Shown here: piece after piece, positions 36,433-45,196 of the stretch | How the letters are laid out: every line of letters begins with the position of its first letter | Numbering within the stretch: the stretch's first letter is position 1 | DNA from: Aquibacillus salsiterrae | GTDB lineage: Bacteria; Bacillota; Bacilli; Bacillales; Amphibacillaceae | Direction: 5' to 3' | DNA: 64,000 nucleotides | NCBI RefSeq assembly: GCF_028416595.1 | Contig: NZ_JAMQKC010000005.1 | Coordinates: 124,001-188,000, forward strand | Notes under the pieces: model-generated | Told to the model about the DNA's origin: nothing | What the model saw: the letters and a program-made list of their open reading frames with translations, nothing else | The model's database searches: none | Translations under genes and position numbers: made by a program

Positions 36433-38100
36433 CTATTCGACCGTTACCCGGTAAACTTCCTCAAGCGTCGTCATGCCCTGTGACACTTTACTTAGACCGT
36501 CTTCAAACATTGGTATAAAACCTTTACCCGTTACATATTTCCGGTACTCAGAATCCTGCAATTTTTGCGTTATCATATGTCGTAATTCATCATCAATCAA
36601 TAATGTCTCATGGATCGCCATCCGCCCGCGATATCCAGAGTTGTTACACGCTGAACAGCCGCGCCCTTTTCTCATATCGTTCGTACCCAACCCTTTTGAA
36701 TAAAATAATTGCTTCTCATCTTCGGTTGGTTGATACGGCTCTGCACATGTTTTACACACGCGTCGTACAAGTCGCTGTGCCACGACACCAACAACTGCTG
36801 AAGACACAAGGAACGGCTCAATCCCCATGTCAATTAATCGACTAACGGCACTGACCGAGTCATTCGTATGCAGTGTACTTAACACGAGGTGCCCGGTTAA
36901 TGCGGCACGAAGGGAAATCTCGGCCGTTTCGGTATCGCGAATTTCCCCGAGCATGATGATGTCCGGGTCTTGTCGTAATATCGAACGAAGACCAGCAGCA
37001 AACGTCATCCCAATATTCGAACGAACTTGGACTTGGTTGATTCCTTTAATTTGATACTCGACCGGATCTTCAACGGTAATGATGTTTACATCTTCTGTAT
37101 TTAATTTTTGCAGCGCCGTATATAGTGTCGTTGATTTACCACTACCAGTCGGGCCAGTAACCAATATAATTCCATATGCATTACTAATCATCTTACGGAA
37201 ATTCGCTTCATTCCGCTCAGAAAAGCCTAATTTCTCAACCCCAAGTGACACACTACCTGTATCAAGGAGACGCATAACGACCTTTTCACCAAACACAGTC
37301 GGCAGGATGGAGACACGGAGGTCGAAACTTTTCATATCGACATCCATCTTGAAGCGTCCATCTTGCGGAAGACGCTTTTCAGCGATATTTAACTTCGACA
37401 TAATTTTAATTCTTGAAACAAGTACATTATTCATGTTTTTCGGCAGGGAACGTTCGGTTCGTAACACACCATCGACACGAAACCGAATCAATGTTTCGGT
37501 TTCGTGGGGATCAATATGTACGTCACTTGCGTTTACTTGGGCAGCTTGTGCTAATAACTGATTCACCATTTTAGCAACAGGTGATTCGTCGTTTTGCTGT
37601 GCCTCTAAAAACCCTTCATCATCTTCATTAAGCGGCATGTCTTCAAGCATTTTATCGATCGACTTTTGCATGCCATAGTATCGATTAATCGTTACTTGCA
37701 TCTCTTGCTTTTTCGCGATGACTGGTTCAATTTGAAAGCCAGTACTTAAGCGCAAATCATCTATTGCAAAATAGTCGAGTGGATCGACCATCGCTACAAG
37801 CAAACGGTCACCGATCTTCTTCAGTGGTAACACCTGATATTTCCGAGCGATTTCTTCACTAATAATATTAATTAATTTCCGGTCAATATCGTATTCATAT
37901 AAGTTGACTTTATCTAATCCGAGTTGAAGTTCCAGCAAGTGAATAATCGTGTCTTCTTCAACAATATTCATTTCGACTAATTGGTCCCCGAGTCGTAGTC
38001 CCGATCGTTTCTGTTCTAGTAGCGCGTCCATTAGCTGTTCTTCGGTGATCACATTGGCTTCAACAAGTAAATCTCCAATTCGTTTCCGCTTCTGAATCAT
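36433..38100 (-). CDS. pilB: Pilus extension ATPase PilB with MshEN c-di-GMP-binding motifs
   Basis: 555 residues from the ATG at 38100 (GGGAG upstream); the longer frame runs into the pilO-like gene. The N-terminus has two 24-residue motifs, residues 7-30 (RIGDLLVEANVIT start, ending Q30) and 36-59 (RLGDQLVEMNI start, ending Q59), matching the tandem MshEN pattern that binds c-di-GMP in MshE-type ATPases. The ATPase core has GPTGSGKSTTLY and the four-Cys zinc site (VCKTC and GCSAC). It drives pilus extension. Direct c-di-GMP control is inferred from these motifs. Confidence 0.95.
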   Translation of the reverse strand: MIQKRKRIGDLLVEANVITEEQLMDALLEQKRSGLRLGDQLVEMNIVEEDTIIHLLELQLGLDKVNLYEYDIDRKLINIISEEIARKYQVLPLKKIGDRLLVAMVDPLDYFAIDDLRLSTGFQIEPVIAKKQEMQVTINRYYGMQKSIDKMLEDMPLNEDDEGFLEAQQNDESPVAKMVNQLLAQAAQVNASDVHIDPHETETLIRFRVDGVLRTERSLPKNMNNVLVSRIKIMSKLNIAEKRLPQDGRFKMDVDMKSFDLRVSILPTVFGEKVVMRLLDTGSVSLGVEKLGFSERNEANFRKMISNAYGIILVTGPTGSGKSTTLYTALQKLNTEDVNIITVEDPVEYQIKGINQVQVRSNIGMTFAAGLRSILRQDPDIIMLGEIRDTETAEISLRAALTGHLVLSTLHTNDSVSAVSRLIDMGIEPFLVSSAVVGVVAQRLVRRVCKTCAEPYQPTEDEKQLFYSKGLGTNDMRKGRGCSACNNSGYRGRMAIHETLLIDDELRHMITQKLQDSEYRKYVTGKGFIPMFEDGLSKVSQGMTTLEEVYRVTVE

Positions 38101-38128
38101 GTGCGACTCTCCCTTTATTCTCGTCTGT

Positions 38129-39598
38129 CTATTCATTGCTAAGCATATTCCCATTTAGGTTCAGTGTAAAGTCAATTAGTAAGCCATCCACATCCCAAAG
38201 CTTCGCAACGCTTGGTTCTTTTTGGTGACTCGCTAACACACTCTCTACCTGATTTAAAATAGCAATTGTGTTGTTCAGTTGGACCTTTCGTTGATTATCA
38301 TCAGCCATATTACTTATTGATTGGATGACGGCATCTTCATAGTTATTCATGGTAGTAACTACTTGATTGAATTGTTGCTCGGTTAATTTTAAGTCGTTAG
38401 CTGCTATACCTTTTGTCGTAACCTTTGCTACTGCTTCTAGTGTATCTTGGGCAACCGGTAGCAACCACTCTTTTTCTTCCTCGGTTAAGTTAATCTTCAG
38501 TGGCATAATGTACGTATCGATGCCAAATTCATTAATCTTAATCGCCTTTTTGGCAGCAGATGGAATATCATAGCTCACCGAGGAAAAAATGAGACTAATC
38601 GAGCTATCTGATACACGAGGATCTAATCCACGCGATTTAATATAGTCGACTTGGTTTAATAGATAATAATCATTCGTATAGGCACCTGTTTGGACAAAAT
38701 AGAATCCTTGGCCTTCTCCCTCAACCGGTGGCGTATCGGTGGTAACACGAATCGAAGACCCATCCATGACAATCTCTGTTTCATAACGCTTTACTGCTTG
38801 TTCTTCGTCTGGTTCTTTGACCTCACCGGCATCTGGAGTATCAGGTTCAGGGTCCACTACTAATTCTGGCTCACGATTTGGTTCTGGTTCGCTAGCTAGT
38901 TCGCCTAGCTCATAGTCATTTCCAGCAGCAACGAATGGTGCAAAGCTGTCTGAATAAAAGACGCGCGCAGAAATCGAAGCTGACATGTCCGCTCCTTTTT
39001 CCCCGCCAGAATAGCTATAGCTTTGGACATGGACGACCCGTGGTAGGTTTTCAAGTCCTTCAATAAATCGATTAATTTCTGCTTCTTTCCCGTTCACACT
39101 TAGCTGGACATCGAGGTAGTTTACTTTCACCTTCACGTCCTTGAACTTTGCTTCGATTAATTTAAAAATCGGTTCAGGAAATACAGCATTCCACTCTGCA
39201 GTGCTTAGTTCTTTTTCCTCTTCCGCCGCTTCTGTCACTTGGCCAACTTTCCCTTTTCCGACTGGTAAGTTGCCAAACGAAATGCTGTTAATTAAGACAC
39301 CCGTGTTCTTTTCTGTTTTCTCCAAATCAACAATGACTTGTTCCACATTTGGTCGAACCGGAATCCCCTTTAGCAACGTATCCTTCTCTTCATCGGTTAG
39401 TTGCTGCGGTGTTAGGTCAGCTAACAGCTTTTGATAGTCAGCTACAGCTGTTTCGACTTGCTTAAGTTCCGTTTCCTTTTGCTTTTCTTCGGCAACAACT
39501 GGTCGAATCATTACCCAATAAAAAATACCAATTGCGACAAGCAGTAAGACGCTTACGGTTAAAATAATTTGTTGGATGGCGTTATTGTTTTGATTCAT
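38129..39598 (-). CDS. PilO-like pilus protein fused to a SPOR-like domain
   Basis: 489 residues from the ATG at 39598, which overlaps the pilN stop by 17 bases. An N-terminal membrane helix (about 9-31) and a coiled segment lead into a PilO-type ferredoxin-like domain (about 85-220). A Pro/Glu linker (about 235-270) is followed by FYFVQTGAYTN at about 299, with the rest to about 367 resembling a SPOR peptidoglycan-binding domain. PilO normally is about 200 residues, so this is a large fusion. It may tie the alignment complex to the cell wall in place of an outer-membrane link. Position in the operon supports the PilO role. Confidence 0.82.
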   Translation of the reverse strand: MNQNNNAIQQIILTVSVLLLVAIGIFYWVMIRPVVAEEKQKETELKQVETAVADYQKLLADLTPQQLTDEEKDTLLKGIPVRPNVEQVIVDLEKTEKNTGVLINSISFGNLPVGKGKVGQVTEAAEEEKELSTAEWNAVFPEPIFKLIEAKFKDVKVKVNYLDVQLSVNGKEAEINRFIEGLENLPRVVHVQSYSYSGGEKGADMSASISARVFYSDSFAPFVAAGNDYELGELASEPEPNREPELVVDPEPDTPDAGEVKEPDEEQAVKRYETEIVMDGSSIRVTTDTPPVEGEGQGFYFVQTGAYTNDYYLLNQVDYIKSRGLDPRVSDSSISLIFSSVSYDIPSAAKKAIKINEFGIDTYIMPLKINLTEEEKEWLLPVAQDTLEAVAKVTTKGIAANDLKLTEQQFNQVVTTMNNYEDAVIQSISNMADDNQRKVQLNNTIAILNQVESVLASHQKEPSVAKLWDVDGLLIDFTLNLNGNMLSNE

Positions 39599-40154
39599 TT
39601 GCTTCGCCACCTTCCACCACCGTCTTGACATTCATTTGTACGTTCGTTAAATAGTTTTCACCTTGTTCATTTGTTGAAATCGCTGTAACTTGGGCTTCCG
39701 TCGTAAAGTCAGCAAATAACAGTCGATTTAAGTATGTTGCTGCATCTTGTTTGGACGGAAAGTCAACAGTCATCGTCAGTGCACCGGTGTTTTGATAATT
39801 ATAGGATTGAACATCGACACCTTTAGGAAATAATTGAAAGACACTGTTTTTCAACTCAATCGTTCCTATGTATGTTTGGTTTAATAACGAGTTGACATAT
39901 TTGTACTCATCTACAAAGTTATATTCCGTTACGCCGCTTGTTTTTGTTTGATATTCTGCTAGTAAATTGTCCCTAAGTTCTGTTTGCGTAACAATTGTAT
40001 CACCCAATTCGGCGACATTATTTTTCGCATCCAAATAATAGACGACAGATAGTCCTGCCATCGTAAATACAGCTACTGCCAGTACTATGAATAGTGGTAG
40101 CCTACTTACGGTAATTCGTCTCGACTGCGGTAACAAGTCAATACTTACATTCAC
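39582..40154 (-). CDS. PilN-like pilus alignment protein
   Basis: 190 residues: short cytoplasmic N-terminus (MNVSIDLLPQSRR, the PilM-binding INLLP-like motif of PilN), one membrane helix, then coiled and ferredoxin-like regions. It bridges PilM to PilO. It lies 33 bases after pilM and overlaps the next gene. Confidence 0.87.
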   Translation of the reverse strand: MNVSIDLLPQSRRITVSRLPLFIVLAVAVFTMAGLSVVYYLDAKNNVAELGDTIVTQTELRDNLLAEYQTKTSGVTEYNFVDEYKYVNSLLNQTYIGTIELKNSVFQLFPKGVDVQSYNYQNTGALTMTVDFPSKQDAATYLNRLLFADFTTEAQVTAISTNEQGENYLTNVQMNVKTVVEGGEANESKQ

Positions 40155-40187
40155 TACAATCTCTCCTAACTAGCTTGTCTGTCGGTA

Positions 40188-41339
40188 TTATTTTTTCCAT
40201 TTCTTCTTTGCTGTGTCATTACCTTTTAATGCAAGGCCGATCGCCACACTAGCTGTATTTAACATCGATGTCTTAGTGAAATCATCAGCTAGGATCGGTG
40301 TGAAATCTATCTCAGCAACTGTGACATCGAGTCTGTTGGATAATAGGTTGATAGACTTCTTCGCATGTTTACCTGTGACAATGATTCGCTTTAACTCATC
40401 GTTATCCCTACTGAGTGAGTATTGATAAAAGTTCTGTGCCTTCTCAATTTCACGAACAACCGCATCGACGTATTGTTCGGTCTCTTCATCGACAGCAACA
40501 TCCTCAACCGTTGCCGCAACCTCAACATTGTCTTCCACTAAACCATCATTGAAAGAAAGAACGTCATCCTCTAAAACAGTTGTACGACCGATCTTTTCTG
40601 TAATTGAAATCGACATTGTCCGAGAAAATGCAATTGTTCCTTGCGTGAAAATATGAATATCAATCGCTTCATCAGATAAATCAACGACCATCTCCGTTTC
40701 GATTAACCATTCTTTATTCGTAAATGAAATGAGACGCTGTAACGCTAACGCCCTAATTTCCGCTGTCAACGGCTTGAACCCCGCCATCGTTGTCGTTTCA
40801 AGGAAATCTTGGGATAGCGGTTTAGATGTAGCGAAGAACAGGATATCGCTTTTTTTATCCTTGGTCTCCTCTGGCGATTCCATCTGTTCTTCACTATCTT
40901 CCTGGTCGAAATCATTGATAGTTAGTTCCTCAAAATCAACATCATTTTGTTTGCCTGGTTCTTCAACAGTACCAATCTTTACAAAATCGTAAGTTGATTG
41001 TTCAAATGGTAGGTGTATACTTTCACCAATCTGGTAATTAATTAATTTTGCAAGCTCTGGCTCATTTAAATTTGGTAAAGTAGTAATTCGCCGCACTAAG
41101 ATATTCTGCGTTGGAAAGGCTAGATGTACTTTTTTTATGTCCTTAGTAAACTTACTTTTTAGAATTGATGATGTTAATTTTCTATCTTTTATTCTACCAT
41201 TTCCGATAACATTCTCAGTAGTTTCAACTAGATCTATATCAAGAAGTGACAGCTGCTTATTTTTAATATCAACTGTTGCACTCGAAATATATTTTTCGCG
41301 AATATCTATTCCGGAATATTCATTTCTTTTTGAAGCCAT
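40188..41339 (-). CDS. pilM: PilM-like actin-fold pilus protein
   Basis: 383 residues from the ATG at 41339, preceded by GAGGAG; the 47 extra residues of the longer frame have no ribosome site. The actin-like fold is indicated by YSGIDIREKYISSATVDI at the start and VDLSDEAIDIHIFTQGTIAF mid-protein. An acidic insertion (about 160-175) is present. PilM is a cytoplasmic ring component that binds PilN and PilB. Confidence 0.87.
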   Translation of the reverse strand: MASKRNEYSGIDIREKYISSATVDIKNKQLSLLDIDLVETTENVIGNGRIKDRKLTSSILKSKFTKDIKKVHLAFPTQNILVRRITTLPNLNEPELAKLINYQIGESIHLPFEQSTYDFVKIGTVEEPGKQNDVDFEELTINDFDQEDSEEQMESPEETKDKKSDILFFATSKPLSQDFLETTTMAGFKPLTAEIRALALQRLISFTNKEWLIETEMVVDLSDEAIDIHIFTQGTIAFSRTMSISITEKIGRTTVLEDDVLSFNDGLVEDNVEVAATVEDVAVDEETEQYVDAVVREIEKAQNFYQYSLSRDNDELKRIIVTGKHAKKSINLLSNRLDVTVAEIDFTPILADDFTKTSMLNTASVAIGLALKGNDTAKKKWKK

Positions 41340-41355
41340 TTTCTCACTCCTCTGT

Positions 41356-42420
41356 TTAATTTGGCTTGGTTGAGAAGTCAATCGTGTCCGAATCAAACTT
41401 ATATATGTACGTTTTGTTACTATCTTCATCTTTCTCGCAAGCCTCGGGTAATAATGAACAATTAATCCCTCTTTCCTCACCAGTTACACTATAAGTATTT
41501 GTATTGGCATAGTACTCTTCAGTTATCAGTCCACCATTAATAACCAAATTAGAATTGGCACCACTTTCAAATTTCTGCGCTATTAATACTCCTTCAATTA
41601 TTAATTCCGAAACACCACCAGAACCACCAATCAGAACATTTTTCACAAATACGACAGTATCCGATGGTATTTCTAAAATCAGTGGGCCTTCACCGCTTTT
41701 TCCATCATAGGATATTTCTTCAAGCCTAATAATTTTACTTGGAACTTCATTAAAGTCGTATGGAATGTCGGATTTTCCTATTGACGGGTAGAAATTGCCT
41801 TCATCGTCTTTCCAATTTGACCAGTCTATATTATATTTTTCAAGTATTGAATTATAAATTTCCTGTGTCAATTGACTACTATTCACGTTAACATTCACCG
41901 TATTGTTTTCTTTTGCATAAAAAGACTCATAATACTTTAGAGCATCTCCACCTGAGAACGGAGTAGGATAAATACTAAAGTTGAGTATCCGACTTACAGT
42001 AGATTTATCGTGTTCAAGAGTTGAATTATCATATTTTGAATCTAATGTAACCTTAACTTCGGGTGGGGTGGTAGCATCTGTTGGTTCCAAGTTTATAGTA
42101 TCTAGGTCATGATCCACTTCAATGTCAACTGCTAAATCCTTTCCGCCTATCTCCTTATACGTTCTTTGGTTAAAATTTTTTAAATATTCAAATATACCAT
42201 CGTCATACGCTTTCATCTCTGCCAGAACTATTTCTATAGCACCCTCAGCCCGGTAGAACTCTTCTTGAGCCTTTTTATTTGTCGTCACTTTTTCTAATCC
42301 ATACGTTGTTGACTTGAGTGTGACCGTTGCGATAATACTAAGAAAAAGAATTATAAAAAGAATGATAAGTAATGCAGCGCCAGACTGATTTCGTGTAACT
42401 TTTAAAAGAATACTCTTCAT
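41356..42420 (-). CDS. PilX-like minor pilus component
   Basis: 354 residues from the ATG at 42420, after GGGGTGAGGG. One N-terminal hydrophobic helix (QSGAALLIILFIILFLSII) preceded by a basic stretch, then a large extracellular part without a recognised domain. Position after the minor prepilins and N-terminal layout suggest a PilX/ComGG-type pilus tip or adhesin component. There is no canonical G|F prepilin site, so processing is uncertain. Confidence 0.65.
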   Translation of the reverse strand: MKSILLKVTRNQSGAALLIILFIILFLSIIATVTLKSTTYGLEKVTTNKKAQEEFYRAEGAIEIVLAEMKAYDDGIFEYLKNFNQRTYKEIGGKDLAVDIEVDHDLDTINLEPTDATTPPEVKVTLDSKYDNSTLEHDKSTVSRILNFSIYPTPFSGGDALKYYESFYAKENNTVNVNVNSSQLTQEIYNSILEKYNIDWSNWKDDEGNFYPSIGKSDIPYDFNEVPSKIIRLEEISYDGKSGEGPLILEIPSDTVVFVKNVLIGGSGGVSELIIEGVLIAQKFESGANSNLVINGGLITEEYYANTNTYSVTGEERGINCSLLPEACEKDEDSNKTYIYKFDSDTIDFSTKPN

Positions 42421-42430
42421 ACCCTCACCC

Positions 42431-42913
42431 CTAGTAAAAGTCATCATATGTCCTTACTCTATTGTTAAAATCATTCGTAACATTGGTTGATACCTCATAT
42501 TGATTGTTTTTATCTTTCAGTACTAACTTTATTTTGACTTCACTTCCGGTTGTAACGTCAAATTGATCAATATTATCCGATAATATGTTTCCACCAGGCT
42601 CTAGCTTCAATTGTTTATACTGATAAGATAGTTTTTCTACTCCATTTTTGTCCCTAACAATAATCTTATCGTCCGTTATATCACTTTCGTCTAGGCTAAC
42701 TATTTCTAATGTACCACCATCTCTTACAATGTTTGATATTTGTTCCATGATAAATCTTGCTTCTCGTTGCAATTCGTTTTCTACTGCTACAGCTCGCTCC
42801 ATTTTCATTGAATACGAAGAAATACGGAATACGACCGTTGAAATTACTACCATAATAACAATAACTACCAATAATTCTATCAAGGTAAAGCCTCGCTCGT
42901 TTCTCCCGGTCAC
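42431..42913 (-). CDS. Minor type IV prepilin
   Basis: 160 residues, GTG start overlapping the stop of the previous gene. Class III signal: NERG then FTLIELLVVIVIMVVI, with cleavage after Gly and Glu at +5. The remainder is PilW/GspJ-like in size and location. It probably primes the pilus tip together with its neighbours. Confidence 0.88.
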   Translation of the reverse strand: MTGRNERGFTLIELLVVIVIMVVISTVVFRISSYSMKMERAVAVENELQREARFIMEQISNIVRDGGTLEIVSLDESDITDDKIIVRDKNGVEKLSYQYKQLKLEPGGNILSDNIDQFDVTTGSEVKIKLVLKDKNNQYEVSTNVTNDFNNRVRTYDDFY

Positions 42914-43329
42914 TTTTTCACCACCGTTACTAATTCTAAAGTATTTATTTGCTTATCGATTGGTACAATGTCTGCCTTAATTTCATAGAATTCTAAACTA
43001 GATGGTGTCGTTGTATAGGTTGGTGTGGAAGCAGTTATCGTCGCTACAGCGTCATATGTAATATCTGGGTCTTCTTCCGTTACACACCCCTGATCATTTA
43101 AACAATAATATGTTGTTGGAGAGGTACCATCTACATATCCTTCTACTCGAATTCGTTCCATTATTTCCTGTCCAAAATACGCCAGTTGGGTATCCTTTCC
43201 TTGCTCCACAGTTCTGGTAAATGTACCTGTTAAAATAACAAATAACGGGACAATAATGAGACCAACAATAACTATTGAAATAAGTAACTCAACCAAAGTC
43301 ATTCCTTTTTCATTTCTCACATGATTCAA
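42910..43329 (-). CDS. Minor type IV prepilin (PilV/GspI-like)
   Basis: 139 residues. Prepilin signal NEKG then MTLVELLISIVIVGLIIV, Glu at +5. Two extracellular cysteines (YYCLNDQGC) may form a disulfide. It overlaps the next gene in a GTGA junction and lies 3 bases after pilD. Confidence 0.88.
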   Translation of the reverse strand: MNHVRNEKGMTLVELLISIVIVGLIIVPLFVILTGTFTRTVEQGKDTQLAYFGQEIMERIRVEGYVDGTSPTTYYCLNDQGCVTEEDPDITYDAVATITASTPTYTTTPSSLEFYEIKADIVPIDKQINTLELVTVVKK

Positions 43330-43332
43330 CCC

Positions 43333-44085
43333 CTACATTATGAATCCTAAATACCATTCCCATATTTGATTACCGTATAAATAAGCAACTAACGTGCCAA
43401 TAAGAATAAAAGGGCCAAAAGCAATCGGCTCTTTTCGCTTCACTAATCCAGTTGATATGAACACTATTCCAATTACTGCCCCGAACAAGGAAGCAAGTAC
43501 TAAACTCATTATAGTTTGTATAGGCCCTAAGGCTAAGCCAATGGCTGCATATAGTTTAATATCGCCGCCACCCATACCACCTTTACTAACAATCGCAATT
43601 AGCAGCAGTAAACCAAAGCCCACTGCTCCACCTAACAAATAGAAAAGGAACGGTTGACCACCAATAAACATACGGATGATCAACAGTAGGACAATGCTTG
43701 GAAGAGTAATCACATCTAAGATCAACTTTTCCCGAATATCAGTTAAAACCGCTAAAACTAGGGTAATAGATAAAATGAATGCGGGTAATAATTCTGGAGT
43801 GAGACCAATTGTCTTATAAACAATGAAAATAGTTACAGCTGTTAAACCTTCCCCAACAGGGTATAGATATGAAATTTTCACTCGACAATAACGACAACGG
43901 CCTCCTAACAATATGTAACTAAAGAGAGGTATTAGGTCTAGTGCACCAAGGCGATGTTTACAATTAGGACAATGGGATGGTGGATATGAAATAGATTCCT
44001 TTTTTAATAGTCGGATTGCAACGACGTTGAAGAAACTTCCAAATGTTAGGGCAAGGATTATTACTATGATATCTATGGCTAGCAT
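43333..44085 (-). CDS. pilD: Prepilin peptidase/methyltransferase PilD
   Basis: 250 residues, multi-spanning. The N-terminal zinc motif CPNCKH and CRYC (paired cysteines of the methylating domain) and the A24 catalytic aspartates in LTDIREKLILD and GGMGGGDIK are present. It cleaves and methylates the type IV prepilins in this operon. It is larger than, and distinct from, the Flp peptidase at 7499. Confidence 0.94.
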   Translation of the reverse strand: MLAIDIIVIILALTFGSFFNVVAIRLLKKESISYPPSHCPNCKHRLGALDLIPLFSYILLGGRCRYCRVKISYLYPVGEGLTAVTIFIVYKTIGLTPELLPAFILSITLVLAVLTDIREKLILDVITLPSIVLLLIIRMFIGGQPFLFYLLGGAVGFGLLLLIAIVSKGGMGGGDIKLYAAIGLALGPIQTIMSLVLASLFGAVIGIVFISTGLVKRKEPIAFGPFILIGTLVAYLYGNQIWEWYLGFIM

Positions 44086-44224
44086 TGGTGAGCGCCCCTT
44101 TATTTTATTTAAAAAATTTTAATCTTAGAATATGTGTTTTACAGGTAAAAGACTTAAGTAATATTATACTTGGAAACTTAGGCCTTTTCATTAAATTATA
44201 ATCTTCAGTCATATTAAAAAAGGG

Positions 44225-44263
44225 TAAAAATAAAGCTGCCGCGGTCTTGAAAGACGCGACAGC
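44225..44263 (-). terminator. Terminator between pilA and pilD
   Basis: GCTGTCGCGTCTT pairs with AAGACCGCGGCAGC on the minus strand, followed by TTTATTTTT. It probably ends most transcripts after pilA, letting the major pilin be made in excess over the machine. Confidence 0.85.
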
Positions 44264-44290
44264 ACGTAAAATAGATATGGTATTACAGGT

Positions 44291-44656
44291 TTACTTTAAA
44301 CAAGAGGACTTAACATCGCCATCGGATGTACTCGTATATGAAAAGGTTGCTGTTGCACTATCAGCACAATCTGGCATTTCTTGTAGATAATCTGGAACTA
44401 TTAAACCATCATTTACAACTGCAGGTGATTTAGTATCATCTATAGGAAATTCTCCTTCAACCGCATAATACCTATTAACAGCATCTTGAACTATAGATAA
44501 ATTCTGTTTATCCGTATTTTCTTCAGCCTTATCTCTCTGCCCCATCACCATCGGGAACGCAATTGCCGCAATAATACCTAAAATAACAATAACAACTAAT
44601 AGTTCGATCAACGTTAAACCGCGTTGATTTTTGACGTGCTTTTTAACTGACTTCAT
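44291..44656 (-). CDS. pilA: Major type IV pilin PilA
   Basis: 121 residues with AAGGGGG before the ATG. Prepilin leader ends NQRG; the mature N-terminus is LTLIELLVVIVILGIIAAIA with Glu at +5. Two cysteines near the C-terminus (MPDCADS and KSSCLK) form the usual D-region pair. It is first in the operon, directly behind a c-di-GMP-II riboswitch and terminator, so pilus production should depend on c-di-GMP. Confidence 0.94.
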   Translation of the reverse strand: MKSVKKHVKNQRGLTLIELLVVIVILGIIAAIAFPMVMGQRDKAEENTDKQNLSIVQDAVNRYYAVEGEFPIDDTKSPAVVNDGLIVPDYLQEMPDCADSATATFSYTSTSDGDVKSSCLK

Positions 44657-44726
44657 TCTTGAATTTTCCCCCTTGTTTTTAAATAATTAAAATTTATTTC
44701 AAGAGCGCAACTCTTAAAATCGGCAA

Positions 44727-44774
44727 CAAAAAAACCTTAACAGAATCCATCTCGAATTCAAGATGTTGTAAGGT
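44727..44774 (-). terminator. Regulated terminator of the pilA riboswitch
   Basis: On the minus strand ACCTTACAACATCT pairs with AGATG...TTAAGGT and is followed by seven T. The CCTT strand also closes the aptamer, so ligand binding and termination should exclude each other, giving an ON switch. Confidence 0.82.
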
Positions 44775-44838
44775 CGGTTGCGCCACTAGCTCGATGTGAC
44801 TCAGGCGCCCAAATAAAAGTCACATTTCTTCGCTCCCT
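44768..44838 (-). promoter_or_regulatory. c-di-GMP-II riboswitch upstream of pilA
   Basis: On the minus strand the class II core is clear: TTTGGGCGCCTGA, then GAGCTAGTGGCGCAACCGACC. It matches the Clostridioides difficile class II consensus (GGGCACUUGA, GAGUUAGUAGUGCAACCGACC), with the pseudoknot arm changed to GCGCC/GGCGC so that pairing is kept. The helix around TGACT...AGTCA is also present. A terminator follows directly. Confidence 0.92.
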
Positions 44839-45159
44839 ATATTCATTTGATTAAACATTCGTTCCAACTATGTATTGTTTTTTAAAACTTCCTAAATGTG
44901 GTATTTCTATTGGAATCATCTAATAACTCTCGGATGTGTAGGTGGTTGAATTAGAGTGTATCTTAGGTGGATTAAGAAGATAATAGATAATGAACACCAT
45001 TCTAGGTATTCTCTCCTAATTAACTGAGAAAATTTTAGTATTTAGTTTTGCTATAAGTATATTACACTAATTTTTGGTAGATTAAAAGATAAATTTTCTC
45101 AAGTTTTACATATTTTTTTATTATTCTGAAATGTGCGTTTTTTCGACAAATACTGCTTG

Positions 45160-45196
45160 ACTGACTCCTCCATGATCCCTTTATCATAGAAGGAGT
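45160..45196 (-). terminator. Hairpin after the sortase gene
   Basis: GACTCCT pairs with AGGAGTC, with inner pairing of ATGAT/ATCAT, immediately after the stop. No clear T-run follows, so termination may be weak. Confidence 0.45.
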
